From Flavobacteriaceae bacterium (GTDB taxonomy: Bacteria; Bacteroidota; Bacteroidia; Flavobacteriales; Flavobacteriaceae), in NCBI GenBank assembly GCA_014238425.1, contig JABABD010000018.1:62001-126000 (forward strand): 64,000 nt of DNA, given 5' to 3'. Positions 25,101-33,703 of the stretch are shown piece after piece. Under the pieces are notes generated by a model that was not told the DNA's origin, made no database searches, and saw only the letters and a program-made list of their open reading frames with translations. Each line of letters opens with the position of its first letter. Position 1 is the first letter of the stretch. The position numbers and the translations under genes were made by a program.

Positions 25101-25800
25101 CATTTTTTTCCGCAACCGTCCAATACCGCGTGTAATAATCAGAAGAAGAAAAGCCAAAGGGGTCAATAAGAGCTCCCATAAAACGATTATCTGGATCGGA
25201 TATGAGTCCGTCCAAAAGATCGCGCCCAAAAATAATGACGATTGCGGCTATAAACCCAGCAGCAATATTACGCGTAAAAGTAACTATAGCAAAGATGATG
25301 GCTCCAAATAAAACAATATTAGGCAAGGTATATACGCCAAAAGCTGTGGCATAAGATTGAAAATTAAACCCTGTAACTATATCTGGATTTGTACCTGGTA
25401 ATCTAAAACCTAAAAACATTCCCAAAGCAATGCCCAAAACAACCAATGATACTATAAACACACCACTAAAAAACTTCGCGAACAGGTAATTGGCCTTAGA
25501 GAATGGATATGAGTATAGGATTGTATGCATTTCACTCTTATAATCTCTGTAGATGGAGACACCTATTATAGACGGAAACAAGAATATAATCAAAGTTGCT
25601 AGCCCATTAATGGTGCTCATGACACCTATTGGTGAGTTAACGATATTCGCTGAGCCAGTAGTTACCGTAACCGAATCAAAAATACCTGCAGCACCTGCGG
25701 CTATAAGCATAGACAATCCAAAGAAGATGGCCATATATATGTAAAATGCAGGTCTCTTGAACCAGTACTTTATTTCGTTAAAGAATATTGCTGAAAACAT
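22156..25800 (-). CDS. ABC-2 permease fused to an M1-family aminopeptidase
   Basis: The 1214 residues combine about twelve membrane helices in two sets (about residues 15-265 and 325-600) with a C-terminal peptidase domain. The zinc motif is HEVAHQWW at H935, E936 and H939, with E959 in MLSESLSEY as the likely third ligand and YIRYQKGSLVFYAL supplying the M1 tyrosine. The spacing from the second His to that Glu is one residue longer than in typical M1 enzymes. The gene lies 33 bases downstream of its ATPase. Such permease-peptidase fusions are known in Bacteroidota; the substrate is unknown. The peptidase domain probably faces the periplasm. Confidence 0.9.
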   Translation of the reverse strand: MFSAIFFNEIKYWFKRPAFYIYMAIFFGLSMLIAAGAAGIFDSVTVTTGSANIVNSPIGVMSTINGLATLIIFLFPSIIGVSIYRDYKSEMHTILYSYPFSKANYLFAKFFSGVFIVSLVVLGIALGMFLGFRLPGTNPDIVTGFNFQSYATAFGVYTLPNIVLFGAIIFAIVTFTRNIAAGFIAAIVIIFGRDLLDGLISDPDNRFMGALIDPFGFSSSDYYTRYWTVAEKNEQQLPIKGVILYNRLIWLGVASLIFGFVYKVFSFSQNAISFSFRKRKGERSTKSNFGGITRINLPKVQLDYSFIQNLKTTWKLSNIDLKYIIKSWPFICVVLVGLILIIVQISEVGNIFGTKTLPMTWKMLAKGGVFSLSIIICTFLYSGMLVHRGKIARVNHLVDASPVPNWTLFGSKFLALLKMQLILLSVIMVSGLVYQISQGFDNFEIWHYMFELYVLNFIVFIIWAFLAMFVQTLVGNPYLGLFILLVIVIGMPFLSLAGIEQAIYKYNQGGGFNYTDMTNYGPLSRFMLYRGYWFLCGLTLLVLTILFWVRGLPHSFKERLSIAKSRFKGITIIAFSLFFIGFLGMGFRIYHENNIENTRTSSKERELQTVAWEKTYKKYEGTAQPRIVSVKADMNIFPKSRDFNASGSYVMINKTNQAIDSIFLDHNSYPSTFTFNRENSLVSEDTLYNFDIYRLKKPLLPGDTLGLSFTVKNKPNTALRTNSPVQENGTFINNFSIFPSLGYNDSGELRDNKTREKYDLPPNELKPHPSDTLALANTYIRSDSDWIDFETTVSTSEDQIAIAPGYLQKEWVEDGRRYFHYKMDSKILNFFAYNSARYKVKKDTWNDVNLEIYHHEWHDYNLDRMMKGMKASLDYNSKNFSPYQHKQLRIVEFPSGSFAQSFPNTIPYAGDAGFIADVDDTDDGGVDYPFAITVHEVAHQWWAHQVIGADVLGATMLSESLSEYVSLKVLEHQQGKTEMRKFLKKALDDYLTRRTFERKREKPLMYNDGQGYIRYQKGSLVFYALSDYIGEKTLNNALSTYIEKVKFQEAPYTTSIDMVNHIKEVTPDSLQYVIKDMFETITLYKNRIVDVSSTELDNGKYQVDIEFNVSKYRNDEKGKRFYGEKTGDTLSYKTEKMKKPELSVILADYVDIGIFAENEVDGKVKEVELYLKKHKVTAINNKLTIIVDQKPTEVGVDPYNKLIDVNSNDNRRRF

Positions 25801-25833
25801 GTGTTTGATTTTAAGTAAATAAAAAACTAAGGG

Positions 25834-26721
25834 TTAGGCAAGTACAGGCTCATCCTGTTTCAATGCAATGAAGTAGACATCATCCAATTGCGGTGTCGCC
25901 TCTTTAAAATCGGCTGCTGGTCGTTCTGCAGCATGAACACGAATATTCAAGGTATTGTCTTGGTTGTAATTTGAAGACAGTATATTATAACTTGCTTCCA
26001 TACCTTCTAACTCTTCTCTCTCAATAATTTTGGTCCATATCTGGCCTTTAATTTCGGCTGTAGCTTCCATCGGTGTGGTATGTTTAAGTATACGCCCACC
26101 ATCTAAAATGGCCATTTCATTACAAAGCTCCTTGACATCATCAACGATATGCGTCGAGAAAATAACAGTACTATTGGTTCCTACTTCTCTCAATACATTC
26201 AAAAAGCGATGACGTTCGGCAGGATCTAAGCCGGCAGTAGGTTCATCGACTATAATAAGTTTTGGGTTGTTAAGCAAAAGCTGAGCGATACCGAAACGTT
26301 GTTTCATTCCGCCAGAATAACCAGCCACATTCTTTTTTCTAACATCATAGAGATTTGTAATCTCCAAAACCTCCTTTACCAATGCTTGTCTGTCGGATTT
26401 AGATTTCACCCCTTTTAGAGTGGCAAAGTAATCTAGTAGTGCCTCAGCAGACATTTTAGGATACACGCCAAACGATTGTGGCAGATATCCTAAAACTTTA
26501 CGTAGCGACATCTTATCTTTTAATACATCAATATCACCAAAGCTTATGGATCCGGAATCTGGACTCTGTAACGTAGCGATGGTTCGCATTAAGGATGATT
26601 TTCCAGCACCATTAGGTCCTAGAAGACCAAACATGCCCGTCCCTATTTCCAGATTAACACTGTCTATGGCTTTTACACCATTCTTGTACGTTTTAGTAAG
26701 ATCTTTGATGATTAGTTTCAT
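25834..26721 (-). CDS. ABC transporter ATP-binding protein
   Basis: The 295-residue ATPase has Walker A GPNGAGKSS (35-43), Q-loop YLPQSFGVY, signature YSGGMKQR, Walker B LIIVDEPTAGLD and the switch His in STHIVDD, then a 75-residue C-terminal extension. It belongs to the drug/lipid or ABC-2 class and should energise the adjacent permease-peptidase fusion. The start region is 136 bases from the divergent M42 gene; I see no clear promoter box there. Confidence 0.93.
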   Translation of the reverse strand: MKLIIKDLTKTYKNGVKAIDSVNLEIGTGMFGLLGPNGAGKSSLMRTIATLQSPDSGSISFGDIDVLKDKMSLRKVLGYLPQSFGVYPKMSAEALLDYFATLKGVKSKSDRQALVKEVLEITNLYDVRKKNVAGYSGGMKQRFGIAQLLLNNPKLIIVDEPTAGLDPAERHRFLNVLREVGTNSTVIFSTHIVDDVKELCNEMAILDGGRILKHTTPMEATAEIKGQIWTKIIEREELEGMEASYNILSSNYNQDNTLNIRVHAAERPAADFKEATPQLDDVYFIALKQDEPVLA

Positions 26722-26857
26722 TCTAGTAAGAATTTTAGTTTTATGATATATTGTCCTATTCGACTCACGAAGACATATTTTGTTACAATTTATTTTTCGC
26801 GACCGCGTAAAACTAAAGAAATCCCATTACTTTTACGAAAAGTAAACACAAATACAT

Positions 26858-27946
26858 ATGGCAAAAAAGAGCATACTTACCAAGAAATCGATGGATTTCC
26901 TTGAAAAATACTTAAATAATGCAGCGCCGACTGGTTATGAATGGAACGGGCAGAAACTATGGATGGACTATTTAAAACCCTATGTTGATGAGTTCATAAC
27001 AGACACTTATGGCACTGCAGTAGCAATAATCAATCCTAAGGCTAAGTATAAGGTTGTCATTGAAGGTCATGCCGACGAAATTTCTTGGTATGTTAACTAT
27101 ATTTCTGATAACGGACTCCTTTACGTTGTTCGAAATGGTGGAAGTGATCATCAAATAGCGCCAAGCAAGATCGTAAACATCCATACTAAGAAAGGTATTA
27201 TAAAAGGCGTGTTTGGATGGCCAGCTATTCATACAAGAAACAGAGCAAAAGAAGAACCACCAAAGCCAGATAATATCTTTATAGATGTAGGCTGCAAAAA
27301 GAAAGAAGAAGTAGAAAAAATGGGCATTCATGTAGGTTGCGTAATCACTTATCCTGATGAATTTCATATCCTTAATAAGACCAACTTTGTATGTCGCGCT
27401 CTAGACAATCGTGCTGGTGGATTTATGATTGCTGAAGTTGCAAGACTTTTGAAAGAAAACAAAAAAACATTGCCCTTTGGATTATATATCGTTAATGCCG
27501 TACAAGAAGAAATTGGCCTAAGAGGCGCTCAAATGATTGCAGAACGTATTCAACCAAATGTTGCCATAGTAACCGACGTTACTCATGACACAACCACGCC
27601 AATGATCGACAAAAAAGTACAAGGTGATCTAGAAATTGGCAAAGGACCAGTTATTGCTTATGCTCCAGCTGTTCAGCAAAAGTTACGCGATTTAATTACG
27701 GATACTGCAGATGAAAAGAAAATTCCATATCAACGTAATGCATTGTCACGAAGTACGGGTACAGATACAGATGCTTTTGCATACAGCAATTCAGGAGTGG
27801 CTAGTGCCTTGATATCCCTTCCTTTACGTTATATGCATACCACAGTAGAAACAGTTCATAAAGAGGATGTAGAGAATGTGATCAGATTAATCTATGAAAC
27901 GGTACTGAAGATCAAGGATGGTGACACCTTTAGTTATTTTGAATAG
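26858..27946 (+). CDS. M42 family metallopeptidase (glutamyl aminopeptidase / endoglucanase-like)
   Basis: The 362-residue protein is full length for M42 cytoplasmic aminopeptidases that trim short peptides as large oligomers. Metal ligands and catalytic acids are visible in EGHADEISW (H71), VCRALDNRAGG, AVQEEIGLRGAQ (general-base Glu pair) and YMHTTVETVH (last His). A strong hairpin terminator follows. It is a single-gene unit. Confidence 0.94.
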   Translation: MAKKSILTKKSMDFLEKYLNNAAPTGYEWNGQKLWMDYLKPYVDEFITDTYGTAVAIINPKAKYKVVIEGHADEISWYVNYISDNGLLYVVRNGGSDHQIAPSKIVNIHTKKGIIKGVFGWPAIHTRNRAKEEPPKPDNIFIDVGCKKKEEVEKMGIHVGCVITYPDEFHILNKTNFVCRALDNRAGGFMIAEVARLLKENKKTLPFGLYIVNAVQEEIGLRGAQMIAERIQPNVAIVTDVTHDTTTPMIDKKVQGDLEIGKGPVIAYAPAVQQKLRDLITDTADEKKIPYQRNALSRSTGTDTDAFAYSNSGVASALISLPLRYMHTTVETVHKEDVENVIRLIYETVLKIKDGDTFSYFE

Positions 27947-27976
27947 GTAGTAACACTATCTAAATATAAGAAAAAC

Positions 27977-28006
27977 AAAAGCGCTCGGAGTTTTCCGAGC
28001 GCTTTT
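27977..28006 (+). terminator. Rho-independent terminator of the M42 peptidase gene
   Basis: A perfect GC-rich stem (AAAAGCGCTCGGA and TCCGAGCGCTTTT) with a four-base loop ends in a short T-run. The remaining 160 bases to the next gene hold no gene; a TACCTTTA at about 28135 may be the next promoter. Confidence 0.85.
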
Positions 28007-28168
28007 CTGTTCAAGACTCGAATTGAGGGATTCTATAACGTCTTGACCAATGTATAATGGATTATTACTATATATACGCTTTAGATAACGGATATGGACG
28101 CCAAAGATTGGATACTTTTTGTTAAAATTTCTATACCTTTATTTTCTTTCAAATAGAAATCAATATTT

Positions 28169-29356
28169 ATGTTCATACAACACCAAAAACATTTGTTTGA
28201 TATACCCAAAGATGTGACCTATTTAAATATAGCTGCTCAATCTCCTTCCTCCAAATTAGTCACTGATGCTGGCATTAAAGGAATCCTGCAGAAAAGCCAG
28301 CCACACACGATCGCTGGGGCAGATTATTTCGAGCCTGTAAACGAGTTAAGAAAGCTGTTTGCCAAAGTGATTGATTGTAATGATCATGAACGTATTGCCA
28401 CTGCTGCATCTGTATCGTACGGGTTGGCCAATGTGGCCAATAATATCACATTACAACAAGGTGATGAAGTATTGGTCATTGAAGAACAGTTTCCAAGTAA
28501 TATATATGTTTGGAAGACATTAGCCGATAGATACAATGCTATTATTCGAACAGTCAAAACTCCAAAATCAAGGAAAAACAGAGGTAATCAATGGAATAAT
28601 GATATTCTAGATGCTATTAGTGACAAAACGGCCGTCGTAGCCATGGGAAATATCCACTGGTCTAATGGCACACTGTTTGACTTAAAAGCCATTCGCAAAA
28701 AGAGCAAAGAGCATAATGCCTTATTAATAATTGATGGCAGTCAATCTATCGGTGCCGTTCCCTTTTCAGTTAAAGAATTACAACCGGATGCAGTGGTTTG
28801 TGCTGGGTATAAATGGCTGTTTGGACCATATGGATGTGCTTATTCCTATTTTGGACCCTATTTTGACAATGGCACACCTATAGAAGAAAACTGGGGAAAT
28901 CGACTTGATAGTGATAAGTTTGCTGGTTTGACTAAATATCAGTCAGAATACAAGCCACTAGCTAATCGCTATGCGGTTGGAGAAAGTGGTAATTTCATAT
29001 ACGTAAAAATGCAAACTGAAGCCCTAAAACAAGTATTGCTATGGTCTCCGAATGATATTCAAAAGTACTGTAAGGACATTTCGTCTGATGCCGTTACAAA
29101 ACTTCAAGAGCTTGGCTGTCATATTGCCGAGTCAGAACAACGAACACACCACTTATTCGGCATAGAATTACCTGATGGATTAGATCAAAAAGCTTTAAAA
29201 AGAATACTTCAAGAACAAAACATTTTTGTGTCATTTAGAGGGAATTATATAAGAGTGTCTTGTCATTTATTCAATACCCGTGAGGATTTTAACAATCTAG
29301 TTGACTGTATTGAAAGTTTAATGAAAAACCAATGCCATGACATCCATAGAGTTTAA
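28169..29356 (+). CDS. Class V-fold PLP-dependent aminotransferase-like enzyme
   Basis: The 395 residues have the fold-type I core with D189 (LLIIDGSQSIGA) binding the pyridine nitrogen and the PLP lysine K215 in VVCAGYKWLFGPYG. No persulfide cysteine motif is present, so it is not a cysteine desulfurase; isopenicillin-epimerase-like or lyase activity is possible. Its last 20 bases overlap the aromatic-amino-acid decarboxylase-like gene, a strong hint of coupled function on an amino-acid-derived substrate. Confidence 0.85.
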   Translation: MFIQHQKHLFDIPKDVTYLNIAAQSPSSKLVTDAGIKGILQKSQPHTIAGADYFEPVNELRKLFAKVIDCNDHERIATAASVSYGLANVANNITLQQGDEVLVIEEQFPSNIYVWKTLADRYNAIIRTVKTPKSRKNRGNQWNNDILDAISDKTAVVAMGNIHWSNGTLFDLKAIRKKSKEHNALLIIDGSQSIGAVPFSVKELQPDAVVCAGYKWLFGPYGCAYSYFGPYFDNGTPIEENWGNRLDSDKFAGLTKYQSEYKPLANRYAVGESGNFIYVKMQTEALKQVLLWSPNDIQKYCKDISSDAVTKLQELGCHIAESEQRTHHLFGIELPDGLDQKALKRILQEQNIFVSFRGNYIRVSCHLFNTREDFNNLVDCIESLMKNQCHDIHRV

Positions 29357-30758
29357 AAAGCATGCCTATGAGTTTGTAGATTGGATGGCAAATTATATGG
29401 ATACTGTTGAAGATTATCCCGTGAAATCAAAAACCCAGCCTAAAGATATCTACAATTCCATCCCTACAGAAATGCCTGAACTTGGTGAATCAATGGATAC
29501 CATATTCCAAGATTTTAAGGACAAGATCGTTCCTGGCATTACGCATTGGCAAAGCCCGAATTTCTTTGCTTATTTTCAAGCGAATACAAGTCCTCCATCC
29601 ATCTTAGCAGAAATGCTTATGGCTACTTTAGGCATTCAAGGTATGAAATGGGATACATCTCCTGCCTCGACAGAACTTGAAGAACGTATGATGGAATGGT
29701 TAGGCAATAAAATGGGCATTCCAAAAAACTGGACTGGGGTCATTCAAGATACAGCATCTACAGCTACTTTAGCATCTATTATAACTGCCAGAGAAAAGAA
29801 AACCAAATTCAACATTAATGATAATGGCTATGATGGTACTAAATATAGAATCTATTGTTCGACTCAAACACATTCTTCAGTTGAAAAAGGAGCTAAAATT
29901 GCTGGAATTGGTAAACATAATGTGATAAAGATTGAAGTTGATAACGAATTAGCCATGCGCGCTAATATGCTTGAAAAAGCAATAACAAACGATATAAAAA
30001 ACGGTTTTACGCCCTTATGCATTGTTAATGCCATTGGGAGCACTGGAACACTTGCTTTTGATCCTTTGGACGAAATTTCAACTATTGCCAAGCAATATGG
30101 GGTTTGGTTGCATGTAGATGCTGCTTATGCTGGTTCTGCATTATTACTTCCAGAATATCACCACCTTATCTCTGGAATAGAGCATGCAGATAGTTTTGTA
30201 TTCAACCCACATAAGTGGTTATTCGTAAATTTTGATTGTTCAGTATATTTCGTAAAAGACAAAAATGCTTTAGTAAATACCTTCGCTATTCTTCCAGAAT
30301 ACTTAAAAACCAAAACTGATGGTACAGTAAGTAATCACTGTGATTGGGGAATACCGTTAGGACGTCGTTTTCGCTCTCTCAAATTATGGTTTGTGATGCG
30401 TTCGTACGGATTAGAAGGTTTACAGAATAAATTGCGCTTACACATTGACCTAACAAAGTGGCTAGAACAGCAAATCATTGCTTCATCTGATTTTGAGTTG
30501 GTCGTGCCACGCCATATGAACATGCTTTGTTTTAAATATATACCTAAAGACTATACCGATAGCAAGGAAAACTTGAATAGTTTAAATGAGGTACTCTTAC
30601 ATACCTTGAACGACTCCGGAAAGTTATACGTTACGCATACTAAAGTAAATGGCGTCTATACGATTAGAATGTCCATAGGCCAAACCAATGTCACCAAGGT
30701 CCATATTAAAAATGCTTGGAACCTTATTCTCGAAACCGCTAGAAATTTACAACATTGA
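29337..30758 (+). CDS. Group II PLP-dependent decarboxylase (aromatic-L-amino-acid decarboxylase-like)
   Basis: The 473 residues match the animal/plant-type decarboxylase family: HWQSPNFFAYFQAN near the start, H179 (TQTHSSVEKGA) stacking on PLP, D261 in LHVDAAYAGSA, and PLP lysine K293 in FNPHKWLFVNFD. Such enzymes decarboxylate Tyr, Trp, DOPA or related acids, but closely related proteins act as aldehyde synthases, so the substrate is open. It overlaps the class V enzyme gene and its stop abuts the NUDIX start. Confidence 0.9.
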   Translation: MTSIEFKKHAYEFVDWMANYMDTVEDYPVKSKTQPKDIYNSIPTEMPELGESMDTIFQDFKDKIVPGITHWQSPNFFAYFQANTSPPSILAEMLMATLGIQGMKWDTSPASTELEERMMEWLGNKMGIPKNWTGVIQDTASTATLASIITAREKKTKFNINDNGYDGTKYRIYCSTQTHSSVEKGAKIAGIGKHNVIKIEVDNELAMRANMLEKAITNDIKNGFTPLCIVNAIGSTGTLAFDPLDEISTIAKQYGVWLHVDAAYAGSALLLPEYHHLISGIEHADSFVFNPHKWLFVNFDCSVYFVKDKNALVNTFAILPEYLKTKTDGTVSNHCDWGIPLGRRFRSLKLWFVMRSYGLEGLQNKLRLHIDLTKWLEQQIIASSDFELVVPRHMNMLCFKYIPKDYTDSKENLNSLNEVLLHTLNDSGKLYVTHTKVNGVYTIRMSIGQTNVTKVHIKNAWNLILETARNLQH

Positions 30759-31316
30759 ATGGATGAGCTCATTGATATTATAACTCGAGATGGAAAACCG
30801 ACTAATAGAACAGCATTAAAATCGGTCATCCATAAAAAAGGGCACTACCACAATACAGCTCATATCTGGTTTTATACAAAAGATCAAGAAATTTTATTGG
30901 CTCAGCGTGCAGCCAGTAAGAGCATATGCCCGTTACTTTGGGATGTATCGGTAGCAGGACATATAGATGCGGGAGAAACTATTAAAGCCGGAGCTATAAG
31001 AGAGGTTAAAGAAGAAATAGGACTAGTTATTCATGAAAGTGATTTATATAAGATTGGTGTTTTCGAATGTTTTCAATCTTATGATAACGGTATTATAGAT
31101 AATGAATTCCACCATACTTTTATTTCTGGATTAAAGGTAAATATAGATAAATTAGCGCCTCAAAAATCTGAAGTAGAAAATCTAAAGCTCGTATCTTTTG
31201 AAGAATTTGAAGATAAATTAAAGCATAGTGAAATTAATAATCATTTTGTAGTTATCAATAGAGACTACTATCTTACCGTTCTTGATGCCATAAAAAATAT
31301 ATCTTTACATCCATAA
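30759..31316 (+). CDS. NUDIX hydrolase (IDI-like type)
   Basis: The 185-residue protein has the full Nudix box from G67 to L89 (GHIDAGET followed by REVKEEIGL), binding divalent metals for nucleoside-diphosphate-type hydrolysis. The flanking WDVSVAGHI and QRAASK resemble isopentenyl-diphosphate isomerase-like NUDIX proteins, but an isomerase would need Cys/Glu active-site features I cannot confirm. It starts immediately after the decarboxylase stop, so it is part of the same operon. Confidence 0.88.
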   Translation: MDELIDIITRDGKPTNRTALKSVIHKKGHYHNTAHIWFYTKDQEILLAQRAASKSICPLLWDVSVAGHIDAGETIKAGAIREVKEEIGLVIHESDLYKIGVFECFQSYDNGIIDNEFHHTFISGLKVNIDKLAPQKSEVENLKLVSFEEFEDKLKHSEINNHFVVINRDYYLTVLDAIKNISLHP

Positions 31317-31331
31317 ACAACACATTCATAG

Positions 31332-31817
31332 ATGAGCAAAAACTACCTTGTAAAAGTCAATGATATATCAGAATTTTCTATTTCTGAAGACAAAGTTATT
31401 AGTGCTGATATCATTTCTTCTGATGATTTTAAATTCCATGTCATTCATGAAAACATATCGTATAAAGCAGCGATAATCGATTCCAGTTTTAATCAAAAAT
31501 CATATAAAGTAAAAGTTAATAATAACATATATAATATAAACATATTCAATGAATTAGATTCTTTAATTAAAGATATGGGATTTGAAGTAGGCCTAACAAA
31601 AGTAATCAACAACATCAAAGCTCCTATGCCTGGTCTTATTCTAGAAGTCAATGTGAAAAACGGACAAGAGGTCAAGGAAGACGATGCGCTTTTAATATTA
31701 GAAGCCATGAAAATGGAGAACGTCCTAACAGCTCCCAGAGATGGTATCATTAAATCAATTTCTGCTAGCAAAGGAGATGCTGTAGAAAAGAATCAACTAC
31801 TAATCACACTCCAATAA
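31332..31817 (+). CDS. Biotin carboxyl carrier subunit of an acyl-CoA carboxylase
   Basis: The 161-residue protein ends in a biotinyl domain with the biotin lysine K127 in LILEAMKMENVL and the hinge KAPMPGLILEV. The N-terminal 90 residues are a beta-rich extension typical of Bacteroidota acyl-CoA carboxylase carriers. It starts 15 bases after the NUDIX stop and ends one base before the biotin carboxylase ATG, forming the carrier part of a three-subunit enzyme with 31819 and 33704. Confidence 0.92.
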   Translation: MSKNYLVKVNDISEFSISEDKVISADIISSDDFKFHVIHENISYKAAIIDSSFNQKSYKVKVNNNIYNINIFNELDSLIKDMGFEVGLTKVINNIKAPMPGLILEVNVKNGQEVKEDDALLILEAMKMENVLTAPRDGIIKSISASKGDAVEKNQLLITLQ

Positions 31818-31818
31818 A

Positions 31819-33261
31819 ATGAAAAAAATATTAGTAGCCAACCGAGGAGAAATAGCTATTCGAGTGATGCGCACAGCTAAGAAAATGGGCATAAAGACTG
31901 TGGCGGTGTATTCAACGGCAGATAGGAATGCACCTCATGTCAGATACGCAGATGAAGCAGTATTAATAGGAGAAGCGCCATCCAATCAATCATATTTGTT
32001 AGGCGACAAAATTATTGCCGTTTCAAAGAGCCTTAATGTCGATGCCATACATCCTGGCTATGGGTTTCTCTCTGAGAATCCCGATTTTGCTGAAGCGTGC
32101 GAAGAAAACAACATAACGTTTATTGGACCTCGTTCGAAGGCCATACGAATCATGGGCAGTAAACTTGCCGCAAAGGATGCGGTAAAAGAATACAACATTC
32201 CTATGGTACCTGGTATTGATGAGGCCATAACGGATGTCAAGAAAGCCAAAGACATTGCCAAGAGCATTGGTTACCCAATTCTAATTAAGGCATCTGCTGG
32301 TGGTGGTGGCAAAGGCATGCGAGTTGTCGAAAAAGAAGCCGATTTAGAATCGCAAATGAATCGTGCCATAAGTGAGGCAACCTCTGCATTTGGAGATGGT
32401 TCAGTATTTATAGAAAAATATGTGACGTCTCCACGTCATATCGAGATTCAAGTGATGGCGGATGCGCATGGTAACGTCATTCATTTATTTGAACGCGAAT
32501 GTAGTATTCAAAGACGTCATCAGAAAGTCGTTGAGGAAGCTCCATCATCAGTATTAACTCCCGAATTACGTGAGCAAATGGGAGAAGCAGCTATTAAAGT
32601 AGCCAAAGCTTGTGATTATGTTGGAGCTGGAACTGTTGAGTTTTTATTGGACGATGACAAAAATTTCTATTTTCTTGAAATGAATACACGTCTTCAAGTT
32701 GAACATCCCGTAACTGAATTGGTTACAGGAACAGATTTGGTGGAACTTCAAATTAAGGTAGCTCGTGGCGAAACGCTGCCTATTAAACAAGAAGATCTGA
32801 ACATCGAGGGGCATGCTTTAGAATTACGAGTCTATGCAGAAGACCCCTTAAATGATTTCTTGCCAAGTGTAGGACGTTTAGATATTTATAAACTCCCTGT
32901 TGGTAAAGGCATACGTGTTGATAATGGCTTTGAAGAAGGCATGGATATCCCTATTTATTATGATCCTATGTTATCGAAACTCATTACTTTTGGCTCCACT
33001 CGTGAAGAAGCCATTCAATTGATGATCAAAGCTATTCGAGCATATAAAATTGAGGGCATTCAAACCACCTTACCTTTCGGAGCTTTTGTTTGTGAACATG
33101 AAGCATTTCGTTCTGGAGATTTTGACACCCATTTTGTGAAAAAATATTATTCAAAAGAAGCGTTAAAAGCTAAACATAAAGATGAGGCAAAAATCGCTGC
33201 CTTAATCGCAGTTAAGCATTATATGGAAGAGCAGAATAAATTACGCCTACCAAACAACTAG
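31819..33261 (+). CDS. accC: Biotin carboxylase subunit of acyl-CoA carboxylase
   Basis: The 480-residue ATP-grasp enzyme carboxylates the carrier biotin using ATP and bicarbonate. Motifs seen: KKILVANRGEIAIRVMRTA at the N-terminus, the glycine-rich lid KASAGGGGKGMRVV, ERECSIQRRHQKVVEEAP, EMNTRLQVEHPVTE and the C-terminal LRVYAEDP. It directly follows the carrier gene. In a propionyl/acetyl-CoA carboxylase arrangement the beta subunit would be next; instead a GIY-YIG gene between palindromes separates them. Confidence 0.93.
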   Translation: MKKILVANRGEIAIRVMRTAKKMGIKTVAVYSTADRNAPHVRYADEAVLIGEAPSNQSYLLGDKIIAVSKSLNVDAIHPGYGFLSENPDFAEACEENNITFIGPRSKAIRIMGSKLAAKDAVKEYNIPMVPGIDEAITDVKKAKDIAKSIGYPILIKASAGGGGKGMRVVEKEADLESQMNRAISEATSAFGDGSVFIEKYVTSPRHIEIQVMADAHGNVIHLFERECSIQRRHQKVVEEAPSSVLTPELREQMGEAAIKVAKACDYVGAGTVEFLLDDDKNFYFLEMNTRLQVEHPVTELVTGTDLVELQIKVARGETLPIKQEDLNIEGHALELRVYAEDPLNDFLPSVGRLDIYKLPVGKGIRVDNGFEEGMDIPIYYDPMLSKLITFGSTREEAIQLMIKAIRAYKIEGIQTTLPFGAFVCEHEAFRSGDFDTHFVKKYYSKEALKAKHKDEAKIAALIAVKHYMEEQNKLRLPNN

Positions 33262-33270
33262 ACAATCTTT

Positions 33271-33295
33271 GTCATTCCGCACTTGATGCGGAATC
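33271..33295 (+). repeat. Palindrome at the left side of the GIY-YIG cassette
   Basis: An 8-bp perfect stem (ATTCCGCA, TGCGGAAT) with a five-base loop inside the 25-base unit that runs GTCATTCC to GGAATC. The unit is the exact reverse complement of 39346-39370. The outward flank is TTTGTC. Confidence 0.85.
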
Positions 33296-33304
33296 CAACA
33301 TAAA

Positions 33305-33607
33305 ATGAAAGGAAATTATTATAAATTTCATCTATACATCTTATCTAATAAGAAGAATGGTACACTTTATATTGGGATGACAAATGATTTGGAAAGGCGA
33401 ATGTTTGAACATAAGCATAAAATAATTGAAGGTTTTACAAAAAGATACGGCTTGAACAAATTAGTTTATTTTGAACAATTTCAATATGTAAATGATGCCA
33501 TAAGAAGAGAGAAACGAATGAAAAATTGGAATAGAGCCTGGAAGATTGATTTAATAGAAAAAGAGAATAAAGATTGGAATGATTTATCTTTCGATTGGAA
33601 GTATTAA
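33305..33607 (+). CDS. GIY-YIG nuclease domain protein
   Basis: The 100-residue single-domain protein shows the GIY-YIG nuclease residues: Y11 in HLYILSN, Y22-I-G24 in TLYIGMTN, R31/R32 and H36 in LERRMFEHK, and the metal-binding E69 in IRREKRMKNW. This domain cuts or nicks DNA in homing endonucleases, UvrC and Slx1. It lies in the acyl-CoA carboxylase operon with an inverted palindrome on each side, suggesting a mobile gene. Alternative: a housekeeping repair nuclease that merely sits beside repeats. Confidence 0.9.
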   Translation: MKGNYYKFHLYILSNKKNGTLYIGMTNDLERRMFEHKHKIIEGFTKRYGLNKLVYFEQFQYVNDAIRREKRMKNWNRAWKIDLIEKENKDWNDLSFDWKY

Positions 33608-33608
33608 T

Positions 33609-33635
33609 GGATTCTGCGTCGTAGCGCAGAATGAC
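33609..33635 (-). repeat. Palindrome at the right side of the GIY-YIG cassette
   Basis: An 8-bp stem (ATTCTGCG, CGCAGAAT) with a six-base loop, beginning one base after the gene stop. It has the opposite orientation to the left copy, with conserved outward flank GACAAAAAG shared with the copy at 39346-39370. Confidence 0.8.
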
Positions 33636-33662
33636 AAAAAGAAATAATCATTATATAAGTCT

Positions 33663-33682
33663 GGTTGAGCGCAATCGAGACC
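33663..33682. repeat. Degenerate TCGA-type repeat
   Basis: GGTTGAGCGCAATCGAGACC resembles the cores of the repeats at 56371 and 58289. It sits between the GIY-YIG cassette and the carboxylase beta subunit gene. Confidence 0.45.
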
Positions 33683-33703
33683 TAATAATTACAATTAAAA
33701 ACT

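Noticed and set aside
28169-29356. Second cysteine desulfurase
   Set aside because: The class V fold and PLP lysine are present, but there is no SAC-type persulfide cysteine near the C-terminus.
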